Notes: a model not told the origin generated them from the sequence alone. A stretch of DNA of 64,000 nt from Cellvibrio sp. UBA7671 (GCA_002483145.1 DLHJ01000003.1:496001-560000), one strand, 5' to 3'. Shown: positions 33,940 through 43,673, counted from the first letter of the stretch. Numbers and translations: made by a program.

Positions 33940-34803
33940 ATGCCGACTACTTCGTTAAAAAATCTATGCCAAATCAGCCTGTTGGCCGGTGCCTGTTGCA
34001 TTAGCGCCTGCGGTTCCATCGACACAAAAAACAACGCGCAGGCACAACCCACTTACGAGCGACTTAACGCAGTATTGTGGATGCAAACCTCGGCTGAATA
34101 TTACGCCCTCACCCAAAGTGCTTACGCCCAAGCCACCAGCATGTTAGGCAAAGGTTTGGCCGATAAAAATTGGACTGCTGCGCAAGAACAAACGGGCGAT
34201 TACCAAAATTTACCTCCAGCGATTATTTTGGATATTGATGAAACTGTGCTGGATAACTCGCCGTTCCAAGCGCAATTAATTAAAGACAATGCCATTTTCA
34301 CCCAAGAAGCCTGGGACAAATGGACGCAACTCGCCTCCGCCCAAACGCTACCAGGCGCTAAAGCCTTTTTGGATTTTGCCGATTCACAGGGCGTGACGAT
34401 TTTTTATGTCACCAACCGCGAAGCAAGCCAGGAGCAGGACACGCGCAAAAACTTGCAGCAACAAAACTTACCGCTGCGTGATGACATCGATGTAGTGCTG
34501 ACCAAAAATGAAAACCGCTGGAGTTCATCCGACAAGGGCGCGCGCCGCACGTTTGTCAGCAAAGACTTTCGTATTATCGCGCTGATCGGCGATGACTTTG
34601 GCGATTTTGTCTCAGGCGCAAAAAGCTCACCGGAAACACGCGTTGAACTGGCTAAAAATGGCCAGACCGCATGGGGCACCAAATGGTTTTTAATTCCCAA
34701 CCCGGTTTACGGTTCATGGGAAGCGGCGCTGTTTAATCACGATTACGCCAAACCGGCGAGTGAAGTGACTGAATTGAAATTAAAACAGCTGAAGGGGTTT
34801 TAA
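33940..34803 (+). CDS. 5'-nucleotidase, lipoprotein e(P4) family
   Basis: A 287-residue lipoprotein (ISAC, Cys24) of the class C acid phosphatase/HAD family. The catalytic motif is ILDIDETVLDNSP (nucleophile Asp98, Asp100), with VTNREAS and the distal acid pair in LIGDDFGDF. The family removes phosphate from 5'-nucleotides at the cell surface, turning imported or released nucleotides into nucleosides for the neighbouring nucleosidases and transporters. It ends at a strong two-way terminator. Confidence 0.88.
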   Translation: MPTTSLKNLCQISLLAGACCISACGSIDTKNNAQAQPTYERLNAVLWMQTSAEYYALTQSAYAQATSMLGKGLADKNWTAAQEQTGDYQNLPPAIILDIDETVLDNSPFQAQLIKDNAIFTQEAWDKWTQLASAQTLPGAKAFLDFADSQGVTIFYVTNREASQEQDTRKNLQQQNLPLRDDIDVVLTKNENRWSSSDKGARRTFVSKDFRIIALIGDDFGDFVSGAKSSPETRVELAKNGQTAWGTKWFLIPNPVYGSWEAALFNHDYAKPASEVTELKLKQLKGF

Positions 34804-34823
34804 GCCAGGCCCTCCACTCTCCC

Positions 34824-34857
34824 ATAAATCAATGCTCCTTTAGGTGCATTGATTTAT
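34824..34857. terminator. Bidirectional terminator between convergent genes
   Basis: ATAAATCAATGC (34824-34835) pairs perfectly with GCATTGATTTAT (34846-34857), and inner CCT/AGG can pair too. AT-rich stem ends give T runs on both strands. It separates the e(P4) gene from the minus-strand gene ending at 34873. Confidence 0.85.
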
Positions 34858-34872
34858 TAAGGTTCAGAACCT

Positions 34873-35913
34873 TTATTTCCCGTTAATTTCCCACTCCGCC
34901 TCACCCAAACGACCCAATGCAAAATTATGCATTTTTGAACGCGAGCCCTCACCGAGTGCTTTGGGTGGATAAAAAAGTGTTTTACTGTCCGGATGGTCGA
35001 TAAATAATTCATCCAATGCTGCGCGAATTTCGCTTAGCATTTTCTCAAGGTTCGCATCAAAATCCGGGCGCTTGCGGATGGTGTGGCCGAGCACAACAAG
35101 ACGCATAAAATATTGATTGGCTAAGGTTAATAATTCGTCCGGCAATATGGCATGTTGGCATAGGCGTACACCCGGATGTTGCTGACAATAATTCAGCAGC
35201 GCGGCATAAAAACACAAAGGTTTATTGGCGAGTTCAACTTTATAATCAGTGCCGCGTACCGCAATACATTTTTTTTCCAGATCTAATACCAACCCAACAT
35301 AACGGGTTTGAGTGGCCACAAAATTTGCCGCAGCCGGAACGGATTTGCGCTGCAAATAAGGCGATAATAAAAACACCAGCAAAAGCGCCGCCAGTAACGG
35401 ATAAATCGATGCGCTCTGCCACAAGGTCGGTTGGCATATACCTAATTTCAAACTGATAACTTGCCCCGGCAATTGCAGCTGGCGCTCAATAAACCTGTGC
35501 GCGTGTGAATTTTCACCGGCAACATCGACGGCAGAATCCAGCAGCGATTGCGCATCAAATTGCTGCAAGCTACTTACGCGTACCGATAAATTTTGTTCAA
35601 TTAGCAATGTATTTAGTTTTTGCAGGTATTCGCGCACCTGCGCCGGATTACCTGCGATATTCAATGCAGGGTTTGGCAGCGACAGGCGCGGCAGATCCAG
35701 TGATACGCGATTTTCAACGGCGAGAATACTACGTTCCAGATTAAAATCCCGCTGCAATGACATACCAAAAAAATACGCCAGTTGCAGCGCACAAAAACCG
35801 CCGACCAATAACAAGAGATGATAATAATTGAGCGTCTTTTTAAGTGAATCCAGACGCAATTGTTTAAACCCCGGCAATTTTATACCCAGGTGATTGATAC
35901 GCAGCGTGTGCAT
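34873..35913 (-). CDS. Two-helix membrane protein of unknown function, coupled to a PhnD-like gene
   Basis: A 346-residue protein with one membrane helix near residues 31-50 (YYHLLLLVGGFCALQLAYFF) and a second near 170-190 (IYPLLAALLLVFLLSPYL). A roughly 120-residue periplasmic domain lies between them and a cytoplasmic domain follows. This is the layout of a sensor with an extracytoplasmic input. I recognise no kinase, cyclase or HTH motif in the C-terminal part. Its ATG overlaps the stop of the upstream binding-protein gene (TAATG), so the two act together. The start is set by that overlap. Confidence 0.75.
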   Translation of the reverse strand: MHTLRINHLGIKLPGFKQLRLDSLKKTLNYYHLLLLVGGFCALQLAYFFGMSLQRDFNLERSILAVENRVSLDLPRLSLPNPALNIAGNPAQVREYLQKLNTLLIEQNLSVRVSSLQQFDAQSLLDSAVDVAGENSHAHRFIERQLQLPGQVISLKLGICQPTLWQSASIYPLLAALLLVFLLSPYLQRKSVPAAANFVATQTRYVGLVLDLEKKCIAVRGTDYKVELANKPLCFYAALLNYCQQHPGVRLCQHAILPDELLTLANQYFMRLVVLGHTIRKRPDFDANLEKMLSEIRAALDELFIDHPDSKTLFYPPKALGEGSRSKMHNFALGRLGEAEWEINGK

Positions 35914-36791
35914 TAGCGTTTCACTATGGATTGCGGACAACCCTCGGCAAAACTGAGTTCACCAAAATAGGTGGACTGCTGCTGTTGCGCGAGATTGCCC
36001 AGAGTGGCTTGCAAGGCACAGAACAAATCCGTGTTGCGCCCATTCATTTTTAAATACCAACTGCTACCGCGAATATCGCTATTGCCAATAGCTTGAATAT
36101 AATTTTCGGAAAATCGCTCAGCATCTTCTGCGGCCCAATAACTGGCGATCATATCCACTTTGCCACTCGCGAGTAATTCGCGCAGGCCGGTGTGGTTGTG
36201 GCTGTACACAATCGAAACATGTTCTTCACGCAAACCCAATTCGCGCAATAAATGCATGGGAATAATGTGGCCGGAACGGCTGGAGGGATAATCAAGTAAA
36301 CCAATGCGGCGGCCGAGTAAATATTCGCGCGTTAAAATCGGTTTTTCATCGCGCCCGATTAAATAGGCTTGATACTGCGAATAACTCGCGAGGCGTTTAT
36401 AGCCGTGAGTATTTTCTGCATCGAAGGCCTGCACAATATTATCTTTGGTGTTAACCAAATCGCCGATGCCTTTGCCGATAAAGGTGATATCAGAAACATC
36501 GCCGGTGCCCCAATAGGCTTGCACTTGATGATATTGCCGCTGCACAACCGGATCGCCACACAATAAATTGGCGAGATTGCGCGCAACGACTTGCGTATTC
36601 ATATAGACCGTTAATTTTTCAGCGGACGAGTTGCTGCCCGCCGTGCAGGTGTAGCTGTCTTCAATTAATGATGGCAAATGGTAGTCGAGCTTTGCCTGGC
36701 TATTTTTGCCCACAAACCACATAGCTAACACCGCCAAAAAAAATAGCGTGAAGGGAAAGCTGATAGGTGCAAATAGTTTTAAGTCGTTCAT
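35913..36791 (-). CDS. Membrane-anchored PhnD-like periplasmic binding protein
   Basis: A 292-residue protein with an uncleaved-looking N-terminal helix (FPFTLFFLAVLAMWFVG) and a periplasmic binding domain of the phosphonate/PhnD type. The signature is LLGRRIGLLDYPSSRSGH, then LLRELGL and LLASGKVDMIASYW. No ABC ATPase or permease is adjacent, so it probably senses a ligand rather than feeding a transporter. It is coupled by TAATG to the two-helix membrane protein. A RutR-type palindrome lies 251 nt upstream, in the shared gap with the S1/P1 nuclease gene. Confidence 0.75.
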   Translation of the reverse strand: MNDLKLFAPISFPFTLFFLAVLAMWFVGKNSQAKLDYHLPSLIEDSYTCTAGSNSSAEKLTVYMNTQVVARNLANLLCGDPVVQRQYHQVQAYWGTGDVSDITFIGKGIGDLVNTKDNIVQAFDAENTHGYKRLASYSQYQAYLIGRDEKPILTREYLLGRRIGLLDYPSSRSGHIIPMHLLRELGLREEHVSIVYSHNHTGLRELLASGKVDMIASYWAAEDAERFSENYIQAIGNSDIRGSSWYLKMNGRNTDLFCALQATLGNLAQQQQSTYFGELSFAEGCPQSIVKR

Positions 36792-37398
36792 GATGTTTTC
36801 AGAGTGCCCATATCTGGTATGCCGCAACCTTTACCAGCTTACTTTAAGAGAATATCTGCTGAGTTTTTTGATGTTTTCGGCAGCAGTATTTTTGCAATAT
36901 CCGTACCTTTGGCGCAGCAAATCGCAACCACTTGTCTGATTTTGCTGTTAATCCCTTATTTGCTTCACAAACTCCCTGAATTCATTCACAAGAATGCATT
37001 TTTCTCTGATATCTCGGGGTAAATCCCGCCGCAATAAATCCCTGTCCAACCGGACAAATATTAATTTCTCACCACTTAATGTTCTGTCTGGCCGCCCAGC
37101 GCACCAAAGCAGATCAAGCACGCGCCAGATTGGCGAAAAAACGCCGAGTCCTGCACTGATTCCCTGTGATTTTTTAGATTTATCAGGCTGTGGCGTAGCT
37201 CCTGCTGCCGCTCCACACCCCCACAAACCGGATTTATCGCCTTGAATAAGCTTACTTATTAACGGTAACCAATTGATGTTAAAGATTTATTAACCAGTAA
37301 CTTTGAATTTGGATAAATGCTTTCTAGCACGTGACGCAAGTTTGAAGATAAGCCCAACACAAGTGGTGTTGAACCGTTTTGGATTTCCGGAGTTTGTT
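36792..37398. other. Long intergenic region between the PhnD-like and S1/P1 nuclease genes
   Basis: About 600 bp without a convincing gene; the short open frames in it show no protein-like features. It contains the RutR-type palindrome at 37043-37056. The promoters for both divergent genes must lie here. Confidence 0.5.
37043..37056. promoter_or_regulatory. RutR-type operator in the nuclease upstream region
   Basis: TGTCCA-AC-CGGACA is a symmetric variant with CG at the inner edge of one half. It is 342 nt from the S1/P1 nuclease start and 251 nt from the PhnD-like gene start, farther than the other sites, so the call is weaker. Confidence 0.4.
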
Positions 37399-38253
37399 AT
37401 GAAGATTGCGCGATTCGTTTGCGGCCTGTTGTTAATCACCACCAGTGCGCAAGTATTGGCCTGGGGCCAGAATGGCCACCGAATAGTTGGCCAGATAGCC
37501 AATGAGCACCTGACCAAAAAAACCCAAAAGGCACTGCTGCCCTTACTGGCTGGCGACCTACTGCCCGAAGTTGGCACTTGGGCGGATGAGATGCGTTCCG
37601 ACCCGGCTGAGTTCTGGCAAAAACACTCCTCGCGCTGGCACTACATCAATGTGGCTGAGCCAGACAAGTTCGATGCAGAGCACTACCACACACCGCAATC
37701 AAAAGACGATGTGAAAGATATTTACGGCGGCATTCTGCGCTGTATAGCCGCCTTAAAAGACAAAAATACCCCGCTCGCCGAGCGCCAGTTTTACTTGCGT
37801 TTTCTGGTGCATCTGGTCGGCGATATTCACCAGCCGATGCATGCAGGCCATGCGGAAGATCGCGGCGGCAATTTGGTTGAAGTGAAATTTTTTGGCAAGC
37901 CGACCAACCTGCATTCGCTCTGGGATACGGATTTGCTCGAATCGCAAAACCTGAGTTTTACCGAATACGCCGCGTTTATTGATACGCAGGATAAACAGCT
38001 CATCAAAACCTACCTGACCAGCACCCCAGCAGACTGGCTAAAAGAATCCATGGCACTGAGCGAGACGCTCTACCAGAGCGCCGCGCCCATCAACAATGCC
38101 AGCCCTGACCTGAGTTACGGCTACATCTACCAGCAACTCCCCATCGCCCAAAAGCGTTTGCTGCAGGCGGGCATTCGCCTCGCCGGTTTGCTCAACAGTA
38201 TTTACGACCCCAGAGCCAAGCCGGGCCTTACAGCCTTGGCGGCAAAACCATAG
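37399..38253 (+). CDS. Exported S1/P1-type nuclease
   Basis: A 284-residue zinc nuclease that cuts single-stranded DNA and RNA to 5'-nucleotides. The signal peptide ends at VLA, so the mature protein starts with Trp22 (WGQNGHR), the tryptophan whose backbone and N-terminus bind zinc in P1 nuclease. Further zinc ligands are in GTWADE, WHYINV, FLVHLVGDIHQPMHAGH and GGNLVEVKFFG...NLHSLWD. GGAG at 37389-37392 supports the ATG at 37399. It is followed by a TonB receptor gene and another nuclease gene on the same strand. Confidence 0.92.
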   Translation: MKIARFVCGLLLITTSAQVLAWGQNGHRIVGQIANEHLTKKTQKALLPLLAGDLLPEVGTWADEMRSDPAEFWQKHSSRWHYINVAEPDKFDAEHYHTPQSKDDVKDIYGGILRCIAALKDKNTPLAERQFYLRFLVHLVGDIHQPMHAGHAEDRGGNLVEVKFFGKPTNLHSLWDTDLLESQNLSFTEYAAFIDTQDKQLIKTYLTSTPADWLKESMALSETLYQSAAPINNASPDLSYGYIYQQLPIAQKRLLQAGIRLAGLLNSIYDPRAKPGLTALAAKP

Positions 38254-38350
38254 CGCTTTGGCCACCAGACCTTAGCACTTTGATCACTAAACCATAGCTC
38301 GGTAGCGAGCACTGCTATTCACATCATTACCATTGCTTAGGGAACACACT

Positions 38351-41300
38351 ATGAAACCGCTCATAAAAAGAAGCACACTCTGCCTGGCGATTGCCGCCGG
38401 CATTTCCGGTTACGCCCATGGCCAGGACACCAGCTCGGCGATCCTCGGTAAAATCACCGCACCCGATGGTTCACCCGCTGCTGACACCCGCATCATTGTT
38501 TTGCACGAGCCGTCCGGCACTGTTAGCGAAGTAAAAACCAACAGCTCCGGTAGCTATTCGATGAAAGGCCTGCGTATCGGCGGCCCCTACAAAATCACCA
38601 TTGATTCGGATAGCTACCGCGATGCGGAAATGCGCGATTTGTTTCTGCAATTGGGTAAGACCCTGCGCCTCGACCAAACCCTCGAAACCCTTGATGCCAG
38701 CGATCTGGAAGAAGTGGTCGTGATCGGCACCGTCATCCCCTCCAGCACCAAGGGCGCCAGCTCGGTATTCGGTGAGGATGACATCAACAACACCCCGGCA
38801 TTCGGGCGCGATATTAAAGACATTATCCGCAGCAACCCGCTGGTCGTTATCCAGGATGGCCAGCTGAGCATCGCCGGTAGCAACCCGCGCTTTAACAACA
38901 TCACCGTGGACGGTATGGGCCAGAACGATGACTTTGGCCTCAACTTTGGCGGCTACCCAAGCTCGCGCCCACCCGTATCGCTCGATGCGGTAAGCCAAAT
39001 CAGCGTCAACACCGCGCCCTTCACCGCAAAAGTGGGTGGTTTCTCTGGTGGTTTGGTGAATGTGGTAACCAAGTCCGGCACCAATGATTTACATGGCTCG
39101 ATACGTGCTGACGGCACTAACGACAGCCTTTCGGGCGACCCTGAAACGGGTGACCTGGATCTAGGCGAAGAAAACTCTATGGGGCTCACACTCGGCGGCC
39201 CGATTCTGCAGGACAAAGCGTTTTATTTTGTCTCTTACGAAAGTCTGGAGCAGGACAACTCCGCACTCTTTGGCGTGAATGGCTCGGGCGCCAACACCAG
39301 CAATGTCACCCCGGCTGACTATGCGCAGTTTTTGCAGACACTGAACGACGTCTACGGCCTGACCGACTCAGTCGCTGGTGGCGTGGGTGAGCGCGACGAA
39401 AAACTGCTGGTCAAGTTTGATGTAAACCTGAGCGATGCACACCGCATGGATTTCAGCTATCAGCGGCAGGATAACGAACTCGATCGCAACAGCCCGGATG
39501 CAGCCTTCCAACTGCGCATGGACTCCAACTTTTTCACCATCAAGACAGTATCGGACACCTACAGTACCCATGTTTTCTCTGACTGGACTGATGCATTTAG
39601 CACCGCGATTGGCTTGTCCTACAAAGACCTGACAACGGATTCACAGAAGAAAACTGACCTGGGTCAGGTAACGGTCAATATCGGCAGCAACGCCATAGTG
39701 TTTGGTACCGATGCCGCGCGCCACGCCAATGTCGCCGACACCCAAACCTTGCAATTGCATCTGGATGGCACCTATTTGATGGGTGACCACGAACTGCGTT
39801 TTGGCTATCAGGGCCAGAGCGTGACCTACTACAACCTGTTTGGCCAACACACCTCAGGCACCTGGGTGTTCAGAAGCCTCGCCGATTTTGCGGCCAAAAA
39901 ACCTTCCCAGCTCACCTACCGCAACGCCTATACCAATAATGCCGAAGATCTGGCCTATGAAGCGGAACGCACTACCCACGCGCTTTATGGGGAAGATAGC
40001 TGGACAGTCACACCGGATTTGTTACTCACCTTCGGCCTGCGCTATGAGCAGATCGCATCCGATGATGTACCCGCCGAAAACCCACGCTTTATGACCAGCT
40101 ACGGTTACACCAATACCGAAAACCTGGACGGACTGGACATCATCCTGCCAAGGATCAACTTTAACTGGGACTTGAACGAGACCATGACCCTGCGCGGTGG
40201 TATCGGCCGTTTTAGCGGTGGCAAACCCAACGTCTGGGTCGCCAACTCCTTCACTGCCGATGGCATGACCGCTGTAGCTGCACCTAACAGTGCCACCAAC
40301 GCTGCGATAGCTATTCCCGCTAATGTCGATTTCACCCAAGTGCCCGACTCGGTCGAAGCCTCACTGGTCAGAGGCGCTGGCAGCACCGCCTATGTCGATC
40401 CGGACTATGAGCTGGAATCGGATTGGCGCTACCAATTGGGCTGGGATCAGGAGCTGAACATTCCCTACCTGGGTGATGGCTACCTGTGGAGCACCGAGCT
40501 CAACTATATCGACAAGGAGAACTCCTCCTTCTGGGTGGACACCTCGCGCGAGGAAGCAAGGCGCACTGCCGACGGTAAACGCATAATTTATCGCAGTAGA
40601 TACACAGGCAATCTGGCGGAAATTTCCGACATCATGCTCACCAATGCCGACAAAGACGGCCGCAGCATCATCTGGACCACCAACGTGAGTAAGGATTGGG
40701 ACAATGGCGTGAACATGTTCGCGGCCTATACCCATCAAGACGTGACCGAGGTCAACCCCGGCACCAATTCTACCGCCGCCTCCAACTACAACTTCAACAT
40801 GACCATCAACCGCAACGAGGAACTGGTGGGCACCAGTAACTACGAAATTGAACACCGTGTTGTGCTCAACCTGGGTTATACCGCCAACTGGTTTGGCGAC
40901 AATGAAACACGCATCAACCTCGCCTTTGAACGCCGTTCCGGTCGCCCGTTGAGCTGGGCGCTGGATTCGTTTAACGACAACGACCTGGGCGATCAGCGCG
41001 AATTCCAAAGCAGCGATGCCTACCTGCCCTACATTCCCACCGGCCCCAACGACCCTAATATCGATTGGGCGGGCAGTGACTGGCCGGGTGCAACAACCCC
41101 CGAACAAAAATACGCCGCCATGTTGGACGTTATCAAAGGCGCGGGTGTTGAGGGTTACGCAGGCGGATATGTACCTAAAAACATCGCTACCCAACCCTGG
41201 GTGACCGACCTGGATTTAAGCATCCAGCAAGATATCCCCGGTTTTGCGGACGGCCACAAGGGCACCATTTACTTCACCATCGACAACTTACTCAACCTGC

Positions 41301-41494
41301 TCGATAGCAGCAAAGGCCAGGTACGCCGCATGGAGTTCCCACAGCAAACATTGTGGGATTACGACGTAAACGCCACCACCGGCCAATACCAATACGACGT
41401 GCGCTTCAACGGTATCAACACCAACAACTGGACTGAGTACGTGCCAGAAGAATCGGTGTGGCGCTTGAAGCTGGGCGTGAGTTACAGCTTCTAA
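38351..41494 (+). CDS. TonB-dependent receptor with carboxypeptidase-like N-terminal domain (Oar-like)
   Basis: A 1047-residue outer-membrane receptor. The signal peptide (YAHGQ) is followed by a carboxypeptidase-regulatory-like beta domain (about residues 25-110, GKITAPDGSPAADTRIIV), then a TonB-box-like region (DLEEVVVIG), plug and a large barrel ending GVSYSF. This is the Oar-like class, known to carry bulky substrates or act in secretion. It lies between two exported nuclease genes, so oligonucleotides or nucleic acid fragments are plausible ligands. That is inference. Confidence 0.88.
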   Translation: MKPLIKRSTLCLAIAAGISGYAHGQDTSSAILGKITAPDGSPAADTRIIVLHEPSGTVSEVKTNSSGSYSMKGLRIGGPYKITIDSDSYRDAEMRDLFLQLGKTLRLDQTLETLDASDLEEVVVIGTVIPSSTKGASSVFGEDDINNTPAFGRDIKDIIRSNPLVVIQDGQLSIAGSNPRFNNITVDGMGQNDDFGLNFGGYPSSRPPVSLDAVSQISVNTAPFTAKVGGFSGGLVNVVTKSGTNDLHGSIRADGTNDSLSGDPETGDLDLGEENSMGLTLGGPILQDKAFYFVSYESLEQDNSALFGVNGSGANTSNVTPADYAQFLQTLNDVYGLTDSVAGGVGERDEKLLVKFDVNLSDAHRMDFSYQRQDNELDRNSPDAAFQLRMDSNFFTIKTVSDTYSTHVFSDWTDAFSTAIGLSYKDLTTDSQKKTDLGQVTVNIGSNAIVFGTDAARHANVADTQTLQLHLDGTYLMGDHELRFGYQGQSVTYYNLFGQHTSGTWVFRSLADFAAKKPSQLTYRNAYTNNAEDLAYEAERTTHALYGEDSWTVTPDLLLTFGLRYEQIASDDVPAENPRFMTSYGYTNTENLDGLDIILPRINFNWDLNETMTLRGGIGRFSGGKPNVWVANSFTADGMTAVAAPNSATNAAIAIPANVDFTQVPDSVEASLVRGAGSTAYVDPDYELESDWRYQLGWDQELNIPYLGDGYLWSTELNYIDKENSSFWVDTSREEARRTADGKRIIYRSRYTGNLAEISDIMLTNADKDGRSIIWTTNVSKDWDNGVNMFAAYTHQDVTEVNPGTNSTAASNYNFNMTINRNEELVGTSNYEIEHRVVLNLGYTANWFGDNETRINLAFERRSGRPLSWALDSFNDNDLGDQREFQSSDAYLPYIPTGPNDPNIDWAGSDWPGATTPEQKYAAMLDVIKGAGVEGYAGGYVPKNIATQPWVTDLDLSIQQDIPGFADGHKGTIYFTIDNLLNLLDSSKGQVRRMEFPQQTLWDYDVNATTGQYQYDVRFNGINTNNWTEYVPEESVWRLKLGVSYSF

Positions 41495-41658
41495 CCCTAC
41501 CTCGCTTTCCCGTTAACGAACGCAGCTCCCGCCCTTTTGCCTCCCGGCAAAAGGGTTTGGGCAAGCTCGCGCTCAATTCCGGGCTTTTCACCTGTTCCAC
41601 CGTTATTAACCCACCAATGCAACCTTTATTAATCCGCTGATATAAGGAGTTACGTGTT

Positions 41659-42426
41659 ATGAAAAAGCTCGCCCTTGGTTTGATCGCTTTCGCCGCGCTC
41701 TGCTCTGCCACGACCCAAGCCGCCAACTGCGTTTACGGCTGCCCCACCGGAAAATCCGGTCAAGTTGTCACCCGCTCGATTTACACCATCAGCAATAACG
41801 CCACCACCAAGTTCGCCGATTGGGCAGCCTACCAAGTGACATCGGCCACCATTGATGGCCCCTCGCGCACCCGTACCTGGAAGGCCGACCCCAGCATCAC
41901 CGCGGCCAATACCCTTGAACCGGCTGATTACACCAACGCTGCGGCACAATTGGGTACTGATCGCGGCCATCAGGTTCCCCTCGCTGCCTTTAGCAATACG
42001 GCCGATTGGGCGACTACCAATTATTTAACCAATATCACCCCGCAGGCCGCTGAATTGAATCAAGGCCCATGGGAGCGATTGGAAAATGCCGAGCGAGTTA
42101 TTGCGCGCAGCGGCCAACCCGTTTTTGACGTCACCGGCCCACTGTATGAATGGTATTTCGGCTCACTGCCGGGTGCCGATGAATCGCACATCATTCCGTC
42201 CGGCTATTACAAAGTGGTCATCGCCGTTATCAGCGGCACAGTAAAAGCGTCGGCCTTCATCATGGAACAAGACTCTGCGCGCGCCGACAATTTCTGCAGC
42301 AAAGAAGTGACTATCGATGAAGTTGAACTGCGCGCTGGCATCAACGTGATGCCTACTTTATCCACCAGCATCCAGGCTCCGGTTGAACGGAGTTATGGCG
42401 GCCTGAAAAGCCAATTAGGTTGTTAA
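41659..42426 (+). CDS. Exported DNA/RNA non-specific endonuclease (beta-beta-alpha metal)
   Basis: A 255-residue secreted nuclease with a signal peptide (TTQA-AN). The active-site motif is TDRGHQVPLAAF (DRGH at 101-104, His104 general base), with NYLTNITPQAAELNQGPWERLE giving the metal-binding Asn and the catalytic Glu. The family cuts DNA and RNA without sequence preference. A good AAGGAG ribosome site precedes the ATG. A strong terminator follows. Probably works with the S1/P1 nuclease and the receptor encoded just upstream. Confidence 0.92.
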   Translation: MKKLALGLIAFAALCSATTQAANCVYGCPTGKSGQVVTRSIYTISNNATTKFADWAAYQVTSATIDGPSRTRTWKADPSITAANTLEPADYTNAAAQLGTDRGHQVPLAAFSNTADWATTNYLTNITPQAAELNQGPWERLENAERVIARSGQPVFDVTGPLYEWYFGSLPGADESHIIPSGYYKVVIAVISGTVKASAFIMEQDSARADNFCSKEVTIDEVELRAGINVMPTLSTSIQAPVERSYGGLKSQLGC

Positions 42427-42460
42427 CCGGGTTCGTGTTGTTCTCATGAGTGCCCCACTT

Positions 42461-42486
42461 GAGCGGGTCCGCCCGCTCCTTTTTTT
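42461..42486 (+). terminator. Rho-independent terminator after the endonuclease
   Basis: GAGCGGG (42461-42467) and CCCGCTC (42472-42478) form a 7-bp stem with a 4-nt loop, followed by C and a run of T. It closes the nuclease-receptor-nuclease unit. Confidence 0.9.
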
Positions 42487-42612
42487 GCGCAGGTTTTATT
42501 GAAATTAATGGCACTAAATTTGATGTGATTCTGTGGTCAGCTTTTTTAACTTCGCCAACACTGACACACGCCCAATGTCATTCAATACACTGCACAGAGA
42601 TGAGCAATCACA

Positions 42613-43230
42613 ATGAGAATTAACCATTTTCCGCACCTTTTTATTACAGCCACACTCAGCTTTTTGTTAGCCTGCAACTCCACCAGCACAACAAAACGGG
42701 ACGCGAACGCTAACAACACTATGAACACCGCCAAACCCAGTGCAGAAGACGTTGCCAAAGCATTGAACCTCTCCGGCCATCTTGAAGGCGGATTTTTCCG
42801 TCGCACCTATCAAGCCGATGACTACGCAAAGCTTTCTACCGAGAAGGGCGAGCGTTTTATCCTCACCTCGATTTTTTACATGCTAACCAGCCAATCACCC
42901 ATCGGCCATTTTCATTTGAACAAATCCGACATAGTCCACTACTACCACATGGGCGATCCGATTCGTTACACACTGATTTATCCCGATGGCAAACTCGAAC
43001 AAGTAATTATGGGCAGCGATGTTACAAAAGGTGAATTGTTACAACTCACAGTGAAAGGCGGCATTTGGAAATCATCGGAATTATTAACGGGCGAGCACGG
43101 CTACGGTTTGATTAGCGAGGCCGTATCACCGGGGTTTGATTATGCGGATATGACCTTGGGGACAAACGAATTGCTGCAGGAAAAATTTCCGCAGCATTGG
43201 GGATTGGTTGAGCGGTTGGTGAAGCAGTAA
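42613..43230 (+). CDS. DUF985 cupin-family lipoprotein
   Basis: A 205-residue lipoprotein (LLAC, Cys21) with a cupin domain of the DUF985 type. The pattern LSGHLEGGFFRRTY, ILTSIFYMLT, SDIVHYYHMGDPIRY and GEHGYGLISEAVSPGFDYADM is typical. Most relatives are cytoplasmic, so the lipoprotein signal is unusual. The function is unknown. It stands alone after a terminator and has no visible link to the purine genes. Confidence 0.8.
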   Translation: MRINHFPHLFITATLSFLLACNSTSTTKRDANANNTMNTAKPSAEDVAKALNLSGHLEGGFFRRTYQADDYAKLSTEKGERFILTSIFYMLTSQSPIGHFHLNKSDIVHYYHMGDPIRYTLIYPDGKLEQVIMGSDVTKGELLQLTVKGGIWKSSELLTGEHGYGLISEAVSPGFDYADMTLGTNELLQEKFPQHWGLVERLVKQ

Positions 43231-43244
43231 ACCCAAGTAAATAA

Positions 43245-43673
43245 CTAAACCAGCTTTTTAGCAAAATGGATTTTTTCTTTGCCCTGCGCATTCACATGCA
43301 CTCCTGTAATCGCATAACCCTGCGCGATTAACAGGAGCAGCATGGACCTGTATTGATTCATACTCTTGACCCGAATTTCTTTTGTTCCCCTTTCACCAAC
43401 ATGACGCTCCTGTTCTAATAAAAGCGCCTTTGCTATACCTCGCTTCCGATAATCAGGGTGAACACCACCGAGCCAACTGTAAAAGCAGTTATCATCTAGC
43501 CAGTAACCCAGCTTGTAGCCAACTAAGGCATTATCAATTTCAGCTACCAATAAAAGAAACTTTTTATCGGCAATACGCTCAGAAAAATAGCAACTATCGG
43601 AAATAGGCAAAAGCTCTTCAATTTGATTATGCACACGTAGAGCTTCATCAAGTGACCCTAAACGGATTTCCAT
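43245..43673 (-). CDS. GNAT-family N-acetyltransferase
   Basis: A 142-residue acetyltransferase. The acetyl-CoA motif is GGVHPDYRKRGIAKALLLEQE, preceded by the beta strand LVGYKLGYW. Start at ATG 43673, with AGG upstream; it begins 10 nt after the stop of the CAP-domain gene on the same strand. The substrate cannot be predicted. Confidence 0.82.
   Translation of the reverse strand: MEIRLGSLDEALRVHNQIEELLPISDSCYFSERIADKKFLLLVAEIDNALVGYKLGYWLDDNCFYSWLGGVHPDYRKRGIAKALLLEQERHVGERGTKEIRVKSMNQYRSMLLLLIAQGYAITGVHVNAQGKEKIHFAKKLV

Noticed and set aside
36804-37245. Several short open frames in the 600-bp gap before the S1/P1 nuclease
   Set aside because: They overlap each other on both strands, lack ribosome sites and have no recognisable features.
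40361-41194. Minus-strand open frame of 277 codons inside the Oar-like receptor
   Set aside because: Antisense to a well-supported receptor gene; its Val/Gly/His-rich composition is that of a shadow frame. The same holds for 38471-38998.
41495-41658. A possible RutR-type site near TGTTCCACC before the endonuclease gene
   Set aside because: Only one poor half-site; no symmetric partner.
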